Source: Flavobacterium galactosidilyticum (GTDB lineage Bacteria > Bacteroidota > Bacteroidia > Flavobacteriales > Flavobacteriaceae). Taken from it: 64,000 nt of DNA. Shown piece by piece: positions 53,708-62,710 of the stretch. The notes beneath the pieces were generated by a model. The model worked only from the letters and a program-made list of their open reading frames with translations. It searched no databases and was not told the DNA's origin. Numbering within the stretch: position 1 is the first letter of the stretch; every line of letters begins with the position of its first letter. Made by a program: the position numbers and the translations under genes. Location of the stretch: contig NZ_CP087135.1 of the NCBI RefSeq assembly GCF_020911945.1, positions 2,778,001-2,842,000 of the forward strand, written 5' to 3'.

Positions 53708-54442
53708 ATGAGAAATTCAAGTCAATTACTTATTATCTGCGCCGTATTACTAACTTCCGTGATGCAGGCACAATGGAGAAGCAACCAGAAAGTTAAAGGA
53801 AATGGAAATGTAATTTCTGAAAAAAGATCAACCACTAACTATGATAAAATAGCTATTACAGGTTTTTTTGATGTGGAGTTAGTTTCTGGGAAAGAAGGTA
53901 ACATTACTATAAAAGGAGAAGAGAATCTATTGCCACACATTAAAATTGAAGTGGTAAATCAAGAACTAAAAATAACCACAGATAAAAATAAATACATCAG
54001 TACTAGTAATGGAAAAAACATTGTCATAACCATTCCTTTCGAAAGTATCAATCAAGTTTCCCTGACAGGTTCTGGTAATATTTCAACTAAAAATACTATT
54101 ACTTCGGATTCTTTTGCTGCAAAGCTAACCGGTTCAGGAGATTTAAAATTAAATGTAGAGGCTAAGAATATTGAAATCAATCTGAATGGTTCAGGAGACA
54201 TAGTTCTAATAGGTAAAACCGACAACATTACGAGTACTTTAAATGGCTCTGGAGATATAAAAGCTAGCGCAATGAAATCTACAAATGCAAAGGTTACCGT
54301 TTCTGGTTCTGGAGATACTTCCGTTTTTTGCTCCGAAAGTATTTATGCGCGAGTTTCAGGTTCAGGCGATATAAAGTACAGCGGTAATCCAGAGAAAAAA
54401 GACACAAAGGTTAATGGATCTGGGGATATATCTAAGTCATAG
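53708..54442 (+). CDS. Head-GIN domain (DUF2807) exported protein
   Basis: 244-residue predicted periplasmic or surface protein, last gene of the ECF operon. Signal peptide to about residue 21 (LLTSVMQAQWR). The DUF2807 domain contains the motif that names the head-GIN family (DKIAITGFFDVELVSG, about 46-61) and then eight short beta repeats with a GSGD or GSGN turn (TGSGNIS, TGSGDLK, NGSGDIV, NGSGDIK, SGSGDTS, SGSGDIK, NGSGDIS). The fold is a beta solenoid. No function is established. It probably acts with the repeat protein just upstream, which has the same architecture. Confidence 0.92.
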   Translation: MRNSSQLLIICAVLLTSVMQAQWRSNQKVKGNGNVISEKRSTTNYDKIAITGFFDVELVSGKEGNITIKGEENLLPHIKIEVVNQELKITTDKNKYISTSNGKNIVITIPFESINQVSLTGSGNISTKNTITSDSFAAKLTGSGDLKLNVEAKNIEINLNGSGDIVLIGKTDNITSTLNGSGDIKASAMKSTNAKVTVSGSGDTSVFCSESIYARVSGSGDIKYSGNPEKKDTKVNGSGDISKS

Positions 54443-54463
54443 ATACCACATACTGTTTTAAAA

Positions 54464-54494
54464 AAAGGTGTTTTTAAGGATTTAAAACACCTTT
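54464..54494. terminator. Bidirectional terminator overlapping the MFS stop codon
   Basis: AAAGGTGTTTT / AAAACACCTTT (54464-54474, 54484-54494) is an 11-bp stem. The stop codon of the minus-strand MFS gene (54474-54476) begins in it, so the hairpin covers the last codons of that gene and ends both transcripts. Confidence 0.85.
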
Positions 54495-55802
54495 CTTTGG
54501 AACTCTATTCAACAGAATAACTGCGATAACAAAAAATAATGCTAAGGAAGCAATTCCTAGTCTAGGACTTCCAGTAATTTGATCAATTATTCCGTAAACC
54601 ATCATTCCTATAACTATTCCTATTTTCTCCGCTACATCATAAAAGCTAAAAAAGGAAGCTGTATCTTCTGTCTCCGGTAGTAATTTTGAATAAGTAGAGC
54701 GAGACAATGCTTGTATTCCTCCCATCACAAGTCCGACCAAAGTTGCCATTACGTAAAACTCAATTGGTTTTGTAATGAAATAAGCACCCACACAAAGCAG
54801 CACCCAAAAACAATTAATCGCGATTAAAGTTCGTATATTACCAAATTTCTCAGACGCTCTAGAAGTCAAAATTGCGCCTAAAATCGCCACTATTTGAATC
54901 AATAAAATACAAATTATTAATCCAATTGTACTTTCTTCTTTTGAAGACCATGCTATTTCTTGAGCTCCAAAATAAGTGGCGACTAACATAGCTGTTTGTA
55001 CCGCCATGCTTGAAATAAAAAAACTTCCTAAATAGCGTTTCAACGGAACGTTTACTTTTAATAAAACCCAAACTTTCTTTAATTCTTTAAATCCATTAAA
55101 TACAAGATGATGCATAACTTTGCATTCTGCATTTTTATTGCCTTTGGGTAAATAATAATACGAATATTGACTGAATACAATCCACCAAACCCCAACCATA
55201 ACAAATGAGTAGCGCATTGCCTTCATTGCAGCCTCGCCATCTGTACCAGCGATTCCAAAAAGTTTTGGTTTCATGATCATTGCCAAATTGATAATTAACA
55301 AAATCACACTACCAATATATCCCATTGAATATCCTTTGGCGCTAATTTTATCTTGCTGCTCTACAAAAGCGATATCAGGTAAATAGGAATTATAAAAAAC
55401 TAAACTTCCCCAATACCCAATCAATCCAAAAAAGTAAAATGCTAATCCTACGTATATGTTGTCAAGATCAAACCAATATAATCCCATACAGGATAAGGAT
55501 CCTACATAGCAAAAGAATTTCATAAACGCTTTTTTATTTCCGACATAATCAGCAATCCCTGATAATAACGGAGACATAAAAGCAACTACTAAAAAAGCAG
55601 TAGCAGTTACAAAACTTATCAAAGCAGAATTTTTTAAACTAAACCCAAAAACGGTGATATAATGACTTCTTTCTGAGAATAAGGCTTCATAAAAAATTGG
55701 GAATATTGCTGATGCAATTGTAAGCGTATAAACGGAATTTGCCCAGTCATAGAAAGCCCAAGCGTTTAATAATTTTTTACTTCCCTTAGGTAAATCTGCC
55801 AT
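54474..55802 (-). CDS. MFS transporter, UMF1 (Atg22-like) family
   Basis: 442-residue inner-membrane transporter with twelve predicted helices. The opening LLNAWAFYDWANSVYTLTI (about 11-29) is the mark of the UMF1 family, related to yeast vacuolar amino-acid effluxer Atg22. GIADYVGNKKAFMKFFCY (about 83-100) is the loop 2-3 MFS motif, and GGIQALSRSTYSKLLPE (about 361-377) is also conserved. The substrate is unknown; amino-acid export is a guess from the yeast member. It is convergent with the ECF operon. Confidence 0.9.
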   Translation of the reverse strand: MADLPKGSKKLLNAWAFYDWANSVYTLTIASAIFPIFYEALFSERSHYITVFGFSLKNSALISFVTATAFLVVAFMSPLLSGIADYVGNKKAFMKFFCYVGSLSCMGLYWFDLDNIYVGLAFYFFGLIGYWGSLVFYNSYLPDIAFVEQQDKISAKGYSMGYIGSVILLIINLAMIMKPKLFGIAGTDGEAAMKAMRYSFVMVGVWWIVFSQYSYYYLPKGNKNAECKVMHHLVFNGFKELKKVWVLLKVNVPLKRYLGSFFISSMAVQTAMLVATYFGAQEIAWSSKEESTIGLIICILLIQIVAILGAILTSRASEKFGNIRTLIAINCFWVLLCVGAYFITKPIEFYVMATLVGLVMGGIQALSRSTYSKLLPETEDTASFFSFYDVAEKIGIVIGMMVYGIIDQITGSPRLGIASLALFFVIAVILLNRVPKKGVLNP

Positions 55803-55905
55803 ATACTATTTTTTATGGTGCTAATTTATTCAATAATATTCAAATTCCTATTTTAAATAGTAATACTTGTTAGTGCTACATTTTAAAGATCGATCATGTA
55901 AAAAA

Positions 55906-55935
55906 AAAGGTTATTCTCGTTTGAGAATAACCTTT
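55906..55935 (-). terminator. Terminator of the M48 gene
   Basis: AAAGGTTATTCTC / GAGAATAACCTTT (55906-55918, 55923-55935) is a 13-bp perfect stem with a 4-base loop; on the minus strand a T tract follows. Confidence 0.93.
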
Positions 55936-55958
55936 AGTATAAAATTTATTTGATTATA

Positions 55959-56771
55959 TTATTTTAAAACACCAACCTTAGCAGCTAATGCTTTTGCTTC
56001 TGGTATTAATGCTTTTAAATTTGCAATTCTTGTAGCATCGGATGGATGCGTGCTCATAAATTCTGGTGGCGCTTGACCTGACGATTTTTCAGCCATTCTT
56101 GACCAGAATGTAATAGATTCATCTGGATTATAGCCTGCAATAGCCATCAACGTAAGACCTATTTTGTCTGCTTCAGTTTCGTGATTTCTACTAAATGGTA
56201 ACATTACTCCTACTTGAGATCCTAAACCATAATACTGTTGCCACATTTGTTGCTTTTCGGATGATTGTCCACCAGTCGCTACAGCAACTCCAACAGCTCC
56301 TAATTGTTGTAATTGAGAAGCACTCATACGTTGCGCGCCATGATTTGCTAATGCGTGAGAAACTTCATGCCCCATCACAGTCGCTAATCCAGCGTCATTT
56401 TTTGTAATTGGTAAAATCCCTGAATAAACAACGATTTTTCCTCCTGGCATACACCAAGCATTAACTTCTTTGCTATCAATTAGTTTGTATTCCCAACGAT
56501 AGTCTTGTAAGTATTGTGCTTGTCCTAAATAAGTTAAATACTTTTCCGCAGCAGATTTGATTCTCGAACCCACAGCTTCAACTTTTCTTGCGTCAGCAGT
56601 TCCCGAAATTACTTTATTTTCCTTCAAGAAAGTTCCATATTGTTGAAAAGCAGAGGGAAATAATTCACTGTTGGAAACAAAATTTAGAGTCTTCTTTCCA
56701 GTTAGAGGATTCGTCGCACAGGAATAAACCATTGATAACGCACAAATTCCTAATAATATCTGTTTTTTCAT
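55959..56771 (-). CDS. M48-family zinc metallopeptidase lipoprotein
   Basis: 270-residue predicted lipoprotein (signal peptide ending MVYSC at residue 18) with an M48 peptidase domain (about 75-255), like LoiP/YcaL or BepA without the TPR part. The zinc site is VMGHEVSHALANHG (HExxH, about 133-146), and the third ligand lies in HETEADKIGLTLMA (about 196-209). NPLTGKKTLNFVS after the lipobox is common to this subfamily. It probably handles outer-membrane protein quality control in the periplasm. Single-gene unit: promoter at 56791, terminator at 55906. Confidence 0.93.
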   Translation of the reverse strand: MKKQILLGICALSMVYSCATNPLTGKKTLNFVSNSELFPSAFQQYGTFLKENKVISGTADARKVEAVGSRIKSAAEKYLTYLGQAQYLQDYRWEYKLIDSKEVNAWCMPGGKIVVYSGILPITKNDAGLATVMGHEVSHALANHGAQRMSASQLQQLGAVGVAVATGGQSSEKQQMWQQYYGLGSQVGVMLPFSRNHETEADKIGLTLMAIAGYNPDESITFWSRMAEKSSGQAPPEFMSTHPSDATRIANLKALIPEAKALAAKVGVLK

Positions 56772-56790
56772 AATTTTAAGTTTTACTAGT

Positions 56791-56798
56791 CAAAGATA
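56791..56798 (-). promoter_or_regulatory. -7 promoter element of the M48 gene
   Basis: TATCTTTG on the minus strand, 20 bases before the ATG at 56771. Confidence 0.65.
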
Positions 56799-56855
56799 CA
56801 CTTAATAAAAACTTAATTTTTTATATAATTATAAAATTAAGTTTCAACATTATTG

Positions 56856-59258
56856 TTATTCTCCTATAATTTGTAAAGTTGAAAATTCCTTATCTATGGT
56901 TATTGAATTAGTTCTCTCTAAATCATCCATATCCACGGCCACTTCTACATTATCAATCTGGATCGTTTTAATTTTAAAAGGCAAGCCAATCAAATTTAAT
57001 ATATATTTAGAATAATGCGTGTCATACTTACCTTCTTTATGCAATTGGATATTAAGTTCGTTTTCTTTACCATTTGTTTTAAATGATAATAAACTATAAC
57101 GTCCTTTTTTATAATCGTAACCGTCCTGAGCATCTTCGTACACTACTGACTTTTCTTTTCCCTCTTTAAAATATATGTCTAATGCTAATTCGTCAAATTC
57201 TAGCTCACCAACATATTGTTGAACTGGATATTTTGGAATTACTGCTCCCGCTTTAACAAAAATTGGAATTTCATCAAATTTAGTATCTACCCAAATTTCC
57301 TTTCCGCCATTAACAGCTTCTTTTGTCCAATAATTAAACCAGTTTCCTCTAGGAATATACATTCTTCTACCCAAAGCATTTGGTTCTAAAATTGGGCAAA
57401 CTAAAATTTGGTTTCCAAAGACAAACTCATCATTTCTGTAATGTGTTTGAATATCCTCTTGGTCAAAATATACTAATGGTTTCAACATTGGCAAACCTTC
57501 TTCAATATACTGCCAAAACATAGTGTATAAATAAGGTAATAATTGGTATCTTAAGTTTACAAATTTTCTAGTGATATCTATAACTTCTTCATCAAATGCC
57601 CACGGTTCTTGATCTCCGTGATCTCCTGATGAGTGCGTTCTGCAAAAAGGATGAAAAACACCTAGTTGAATCCAACGAGCATATAATTCTCCCGAAGGTT
57701 GCTCCGCAAATCCGCCAATATCAGAACCAGTGAATCCCATTCCTGAAATAGACATACGTTGCACCTGGATATTTGCAATCCATAAATGTTCCCAAGTAGC
57801 TACATTATCGCCTGTCCATGAAGAAGAATAACGCTGTGCTCCAGAATAAGCTGATCTTGTGATAACAAAAGGTCTTTTTGGATAAGCAAAACGTTTCACA
57901 CCATGATAAGTAGCTCTTGCCATTTGTGTTCCATATATATTATGTGCTTTTCTATGGCTACAAGGATTTCCATCATAATCATGACGCACATCCATAGGGA
58001 AAGTTTTATTAGGAACCTCCATCACAGCAGGTTCGTTCATATCATTCCACACTCCTTTTACTCCTATCTCTGAAATTAATTCTTTGAATAGTCCAGCCCA
58101 CCATTCACGAACTGCTGGATTAGTATAGTCTGGGAAATTGCACTCTCCAGGCCACACTTTTCCTTTCATATATGGTCCATCGGCTCTTTTACAGAAATAA
58201 TCTTTTTCTAAAGCTTCTTTATAAACAGAATATTCTTTATCAATTTTTATTCCTGGATCAATGATAACAACTGTTTTGAAACCATCTTCCGCCAGTTCAG
58301 CGACCATTCTTTTTGGATCTGGAAAATATTCTTTGTTCCAAGTAAAGCAACGAAATCCATCCATATAATCAATGTCTAAATAAAGTGCATCACAGGGAAT
58401 TTTTAACTCTCTAAATTTTGCCGCAACTTCTTTTAGATTACTTTCTGGATAATAACTCCATTTACACTGATGATATCCCAGTGCCCAAAGCGGTGGTAAT
58501 TCTGGTTTACCAGTCAAATCGGTATAAGTGGTAACTACGTCTTGCATTTGTGGACCGTAAATGAAGTAATAATTCATTTCACCACCTTCAGCCCAAAAAC
58601 TGGTTACATTTCTTCTTTCATGACAAAAATCAAAATACGTTCTAAAAGTATTGTCAAAGAAAATTCCGTAGGATTGTTTGTTATGCAAACCAATGTAAAA
58701 CGGAACTACCTTATATAAAGGTTCTTGGTCTTTTTGAAAAGCATATTGATCTGTCGCAAAATTCTCTATTCTTTTCCCTTTCAAATTTAATTGAGTGGCT
58801 TTGTCACCAAGCCCGTAAAAGCACTCTCCCTCTTTTGAAGATTTACTCATCTTTACGATATTCCCACCAAATTCGTAACTTTCTTCCCAATGAAAACCTA
58901 GTTCATCTTCTAAAATAACCTTATCTTCCAAATCATAAATAGACAATCTCATGTCTGATTTTTGGATTTTACATCTTACTTTATTAGTACGAATTTGATA
59001 ATAATCATTCTCTTCTATAACTTCCAAAAGGTTGTAACCATGAGAGTGGCTCTTATCAATAGCATATGAAAAATCTTTGCTAAAATACCCTTTGGTAGTA
59101 AATCTAAAGCGTATTAAGCTATCTCTTAAAACTGTTACTCTTAAAATAACACTATTATCAGTATAAAAACTTATTGAATCTACTTCGTCTTGCTCAAAAG
59201 AAATTATTTTTGTTGGATATAAATCTCCTTTATATTCTAATTCGGTATTTGTAATCAT
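56856..59258 (-). CDS. GH31 alpha-glucosidase, cytoplasmic
   Basis: 800-residue retaining alpha-glucosidase of glycoside hydrolase family 31. The N-terminal beta domain (about 1-240), the catalytic barrel (about 250-600) and two C-terminal beta domains follow in order. The nucleophile is in GVWNDMNEPAVME (about 398-410) and the acid/base Asp in SSSWTGDNVATW; GSDIGGF and HSSGDHGDQEPW line the substrate site. No signal peptide is present, so it should act inside the cell on maltose, malto-oligosaccharides or glycogen ends. It is the last gene of the glycogen locus, but the promoter at 59295 and the hairpin before it suggest separate control. Confidence 0.93.
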   Translation of the reverse strand: MITNTELEYKGDLYPTKIISFEQDEVDSISFYTDNSVILRVTVLRDSLIRFRFTTKGYFSKDFSYAIDKSHSHGYNLLEVIEENDYYQIRTNKVRCKIQKSDMRLSIYDLEDKVILEDELGFHWEESYEFGGNIVKMSKSSKEGECFYGLGDKATQLNLKGKRIENFATDQYAFQKDQEPLYKVVPFYIGLHNKQSYGIFFDNTFRTYFDFCHERRNVTSFWAEGGEMNYYFIYGPQMQDVVTTYTDLTGKPELPPLWALGYHQCKWSYYPESNLKEVAAKFRELKIPCDALYLDIDYMDGFRCFTWNKEYFPDPKRMVAELAEDGFKTVVIIDPGIKIDKEYSVYKEALEKDYFCKRADGPYMKGKVWPGECNFPDYTNPAVREWWAGLFKELISEIGVKGVWNDMNEPAVMEVPNKTFPMDVRHDYDGNPCSHRKAHNIYGTQMARATYHGVKRFAYPKRPFVITRSAYSGAQRYSSSWTGDNVATWEHLWIANIQVQRMSISGMGFTGSDIGGFAEQPSGELYARWIQLGVFHPFCRTHSSGDHGDQEPWAFDEEVIDITRKFVNLRYQLLPYLYTMFWQYIEEGLPMLKPLVYFDQEDIQTHYRNDEFVFGNQILVCPILEPNALGRRMYIPRGNWFNYWTKEAVNGGKEIWVDTKFDEIPIFVKAGAVIPKYPVQQYVGELEFDELALDIYFKEGKEKSVVYEDAQDGYDYKKGRYSLLSFKTNGKENELNIQLHKEGKYDTHYSKYILNLIGLPFKIKTIQIDNVEVAVDMDDLERTNSITIDKEFSTLQIIGE

Positions 59259-59294
59259 TCGTTATGATGTTATTTTTATTCAATTTTGGGTTTC

Positions 59295-59302
59295 CAAAAG
59301 TA
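59295..59302 (-). promoter_or_regulatory. -7 promoter element of the GH31 gene
   Basis: TACTTTTG on the minus strand, 37 bases before the ATG at 59258. Confidence 0.62.
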
Positions 59303-59390
59303 CAAAATTACTTAGTACAGAGTTAATTACGATTTAAGTATTCGCGAAAACGATATAGCAAACGCACAAGATTAATCAAAACTCTACACA

Positions 59391-59423
59391 ATAATGGTTC
59401 TCATTGCAAATGAAAACCATTAT
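59391..59423 (-). terminator. Hairpin after glgB
   Basis: ATAATGGTT / AACCATTAT (59391-59399, 59415-59423), with TCATT / AATGA inside, forms a stable hairpin 29 bases after the glgB stop. No T run follows on the minus strand, so termination may be partial. Confidence 0.55.
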
Positions 59424-59451
59424 ATTTATTATTAAAAAGTGAAAGAGTCTT

Positions 59452-61359
59452 CTAACTAATTTTAAAAACTAACACGCTAAGCGGAGCTAAAAGTAATTCA
59501 GCTGAATAATCACGACCGTCATATGGCATTGCTGCAATTGTAACTTTCTTAGCGTTAGATACTCCGCTACCACCATAAATGGTTGCATCGCTATTAAAAA
59601 TTTCTATCAATTTTCCTTTTCTTGGTAGACCTATTCGATAGTTTTCCCTCACAACTTGCGTAAAATTGCAAACTATGATTATCTCTTCTTTTAGTTCTTT
59701 ACCTTTTCTAATAAAAGACATCACTGCATTCTGATGATCTGAATAATTAATCCATTCAAACCCTTCTTGACTAAATTGTTTTTCATACAAAGCAGGTTCC
59801 GTTTTGTACAAATGATTCAAGTCTGTAATCAATTTTTTAACGCCTAAATGAAATGGGTATTGTAATAAATCCCAATCCAAGCTTCCTTCAAAATTCCATT
59901 CTCTACTTTGTCCAAATTCGCTTCCCATAAACAATAATTTTGTTCCAGGATGCATAAACATGTAACCGTAAAGCAATCTCAAATTAGCAAATTTCTGCCA
60001 TTCGTCGCCTGGCATTCTCCCTGCAATAGATTTTTTGCCGTACACTACTTCATCATGTGAAAGCGGCAACATGAAATTTTCAGAAAAAGTATAAGTCATC
60101 GAGAAAGTTAAATCATTTTGATGGTATTTCCTGTAAACGGTCTCTTTTTGAAAATATTCTAATGTATCGTGCATCCAACCCATCATCCATTTCATTCCGA
60201 ATCCTAAACCACCTATTGATGTTGGTCTTGAAACCATTGGAAAAGAAGTACTCTCTTCAGCAATAGTTTGAACACCTTCATAATTTGAATATACGGCTTC
60301 GTTAAATTCTTTCAAGAAACTTATTGTATCCAGGTTTTCTCTTCCACCGTAAATATTCGGCTCCCACTCTCCATCGTTTCTAGAATAATCTAAATACAAC
60401 ATAGAGGCAACAGCATCTACTCGAAGCGCGTCAGCATGGTAATATTGCAACCAGAATAATGCATTGCTAATCAAGAAGGACCGAACTTCATTTCTTCCAT
60501 AATTAAAAACGAGACTTTTCCAGTCAGGATGATATCCTTTTCTACGATCTGGATGTTCAAAAAGATTTGATCCATCAAAAAATCCTAATCCATGTGCATC
60601 ATCAGGAAAGTGAGAAGGAACCCAATCCAGAATTACTCCTATTCCAGCCTCATGTAACTTATCAACCAAAAACATAAATTCTTGCGGATTGCCGAAACGA
60701 GAGGTTGGTGCAAAATATCCAACTAGTTGATATCCCCATGACGGATCATAAGGATACTCCATTATTGGCATAAATTCGATATGTGTAAAGCCTGTTTCTT
60801 TAACATAATTTACTAAATCATCCGCAAATTCGATGTAAGTCAAAAATCGATCTTCAGTAGAATGACGTTTCCAAGAACCTAAATGTACTTCGTAAACAGA
60901 ATAAGGCTTGTCTAAACCATTATTATTCTGACGCGTTTCCATCCATTTCTCATCTTTCCATTTATAATATAAATCCCAAACGACAGAAGCCGTACAAGGT
61001 GGTTTTTCACAGTAAAAAGCAAAAGGATCAGCCTTTTCTGTACTAATTCCGTTATTATTCGAGTGTATTTTATACTTATAGGTGGTTCCTTTTTCTACAT
61101 TTGGAATAAAACCTTCCCAAATTCCCGAGGAATCCCAACGAACATTTAACTGATGTTCCTTATCATTCCAGAAATTAAAATCACCTATAACAGAGACCGA
61201 ATGCGCCGAAGGAGCCCAAACAGCAAAATAGACGCCTTCGACTCCGTCAACTGATATCAGGTGCGCTCCTAGTTTTTCGTAAAGTCGGAAATGTTTTCCA
61301 GATTTGAATAAATCAATATCAAAATCAGTTAAAAGAGAATGCGTGATAACTTTATTCAT
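59452..61359 (-). CDS. glgB: 1,4-alpha-glucan branching enzyme
   Basis: Makes alpha-1,6 branches in glycogen. The 635-residue protein has a single N-terminal CBM48 domain (about 25-110, YFAVWAPSAHSVSVIGDFN), the GH13 barrel with the four conserved regions: ILDWVPSHF (region I), ALRVDAVASML with the nucleophile Asp (about 313-323), TIAEEST with the acid/base Glu, and LPLSHDEVVYG (about 414-424), then the C-terminal beta domain. It lacks the extra N1 domain of E. coli GlgB (728 residues), like the short form in Bacillus. It lies 70 bases after glgC. Confidence 0.96.
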   Translation of the reverse strand: MNKVITHSLLTDFDIDLFKSGKHFRLYEKLGAHLISVDGVEGVYFAVWAPSAHSVSVIGDFNFWNDKEHQLNVRWDSSGIWEGFIPNVEKGTTYKYKIHSNNNGISTEKADPFAFYCEKPPCTASVVWDLYYKWKDEKWMETRQNNNGLDKPYSVYEVHLGSWKRHSTEDRFLTYIEFADDLVNYVKETGFTHIEFMPIMEYPYDPSWGYQLVGYFAPTSRFGNPQEFMFLVDKLHEAGIGVILDWVPSHFPDDAHGLGFFDGSNLFEHPDRRKGYHPDWKSLVFNYGRNEVRSFLISNALFWLQYYHADALRVDAVASMLYLDYSRNDGEWEPNIYGGRENLDTISFLKEFNEAVYSNYEGVQTIAEESTSFPMVSRPTSIGGLGFGMKWMMGWMHDTLEYFQKETVYRKYHQNDLTFSMTYTFSENFMLPLSHDEVVYGKKSIAGRMPGDEWQKFANLRLLYGYMFMHPGTKLLFMGSEFGQSREWNFEGSLDWDLLQYPFHLGVKKLITDLNHLYKTEPALYEKQFSQEGFEWINYSDHQNAVMSFIRKGKELKEEIIIVCNFTQVVRENYRIGLPRKGKLIEIFNSDATIYGGSGVSNAKKVTIAAMPYDGRDYSAELLLAPLSVLVFKIS

Positions 61360-61429
61360 ACAATAATTGTGTAACTCTCATTTTATAAAAAAAGAGAATA
61401 TTATTTTTAAGAAAAAACAGTTTGTAGAT

Positions 61430-62710
61430 TTACTTTATAATGTAATTATCTGGTATAACTGCTCCTTTTTTAATGACAACGATTCCTTCTTTTATAGCAT
61501 ATAATTCATTTGAAAAATCTCCTAAATGCGAACCTCCATTGATATATACATCGTTACCAATTCTACAATTTTTATCGATAAGTGCATTGTTTATAAAGCA
61601 TCTTTCACCAATTCCTACTAAGATTTTTCCACTTTCTCTATCTTCATTCATAGTTTCGATGTTCTGATAGTAATCGTTACCCATCACATAGGAATTCTGA
61701 ATTATAGTGCCGTCACCAATTCGAGATCTGATGCCAATTACAGAATGTTTAATTTCTTTTCCATTCAAAATACAACCTTCAGAAATTAAAGATTTGTCAA
61801 CAAGTATATTTTGAAATTTAGAAGGAGGAAGCAACCTTGGCCTTGTGTAAATTTTATTATTATCATCAAATAAATTAAACTTTGGCAAGTCTTCAGTAAG
61901 TCCAATATTAGCTTCAAAAAAAGAATCAATATTACCAATATCTGTCCAATAACCCTCGTATTGAAAGCTTAATATCTTATTGTTACTTACAGCTTGCGGT
62001 ATAATTTCTTTACCAAAATCTTTTGTTTCTTTATTTGACATTATATCAATCAACAATTTCCTATTGAAAATATAAATTCCCATAGAAGCTAAATAATGCT
62101 TCCCTTCACTTTTCATTTGATCACTCACCTCCGATTCCCAATCGGGCAATAATTCTTTAGCTGGTTTTTCAATAAAAGATTCAATATAACTTTCTGAATT
62201 TGTTTTTAGGATTCCAAATTCAGGTGCATCTTTTGCATTTACAGGTAAAGTCGCAATAGAAATATCAGCTTCGTTATTTATGTGTGCCTCAAGCATTTCA
62301 TTAAAATCCATTTGATACAACTGATCACCGGAAAGAATTAATGCGTAATCAAAATCATGATTCAAAAAATGGGGCATACACTGTCTTACAGCATCAGCAG
62401 TACCTTGAAACCAAGTTGGGTTATCAGGAGTTTGTTCTGCTGCAAGAATATCTACAAAAGCGTGACTAAAAATACTAAAGTTATAAGTGTTTTTGATGTG
62501 CGCATTTAAAGAAGCTGAATTAAATTGTGTTAGTACAAACATTCTATAAATATCTGAATTCATACAATTTGAAATTGGAATATCAACCAATCTGTATTTC
62601 CCTCCTATTGGCACAGCTGGTTTAGATCTCGTTTCTGTTAATGGATATAGCCTTGAACCTTGTCCTCCACCTAAAATTATCGCAATAACATTTTTCTTTT
62701 TAACTTTCAT
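61430..62710 (-). CDS. glgC: Glucose-1-phosphate adenylyltransferase
   Basis: Makes ADP-glucose from glucose-1-phosphate and ATP, the committed and usually allosteric step of glycogen synthesis. The 426 residues hold the nucleotidyltransferase domain (about 8-280), with GGGQGSRLYPLTETRSKPAVP (split around the G-G-G-x-G-x-R-L loop), ILSGDQLYQMDF (metal site, about 124-135) and EYGILK-type FGILKT. A left-handed beta-helix domain (about 300-420), rich in hexapeptide repeats, follows. Its start overlaps the glgA stop by four bases (ATGA), so the two are translationally coupled. Confidence 0.96.
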   Translation of the reverse strand: MKVKKKNVIAIILGGGQGSRLYPLTETRSKPAVPIGGKYRLVDIPISNCMNSDIYRMFVLTQFNSASLNAHIKNTYNFSIFSHAFVDILAAEQTPDNPTWFQGTADAVRQCMPHFLNHDFDYALILSGDQLYQMDFNEMLEAHINNEADISIATLPVNAKDAPEFGILKTNSESYIESFIEKPAKELLPDWESEVSDQMKSEGKHYLASMGIYIFNRKLLIDIMSNKETKDFGKEIIPQAVSNNKILSFQYEGYWTDIGNIDSFFEANIGLTEDLPKFNLFDDNNKIYTRPRLLPPSKFQNILVDKSLISEGCILNGKEIKHSVIGIRSRIGDGTIIQNSYVMGNDYYQNIETMNEDRESGKILVGIGERCFINNALIDKNCRIGNDVYINGGSHLGDFSNELYAIKEGIVVIKKGAVIPDNYIIK

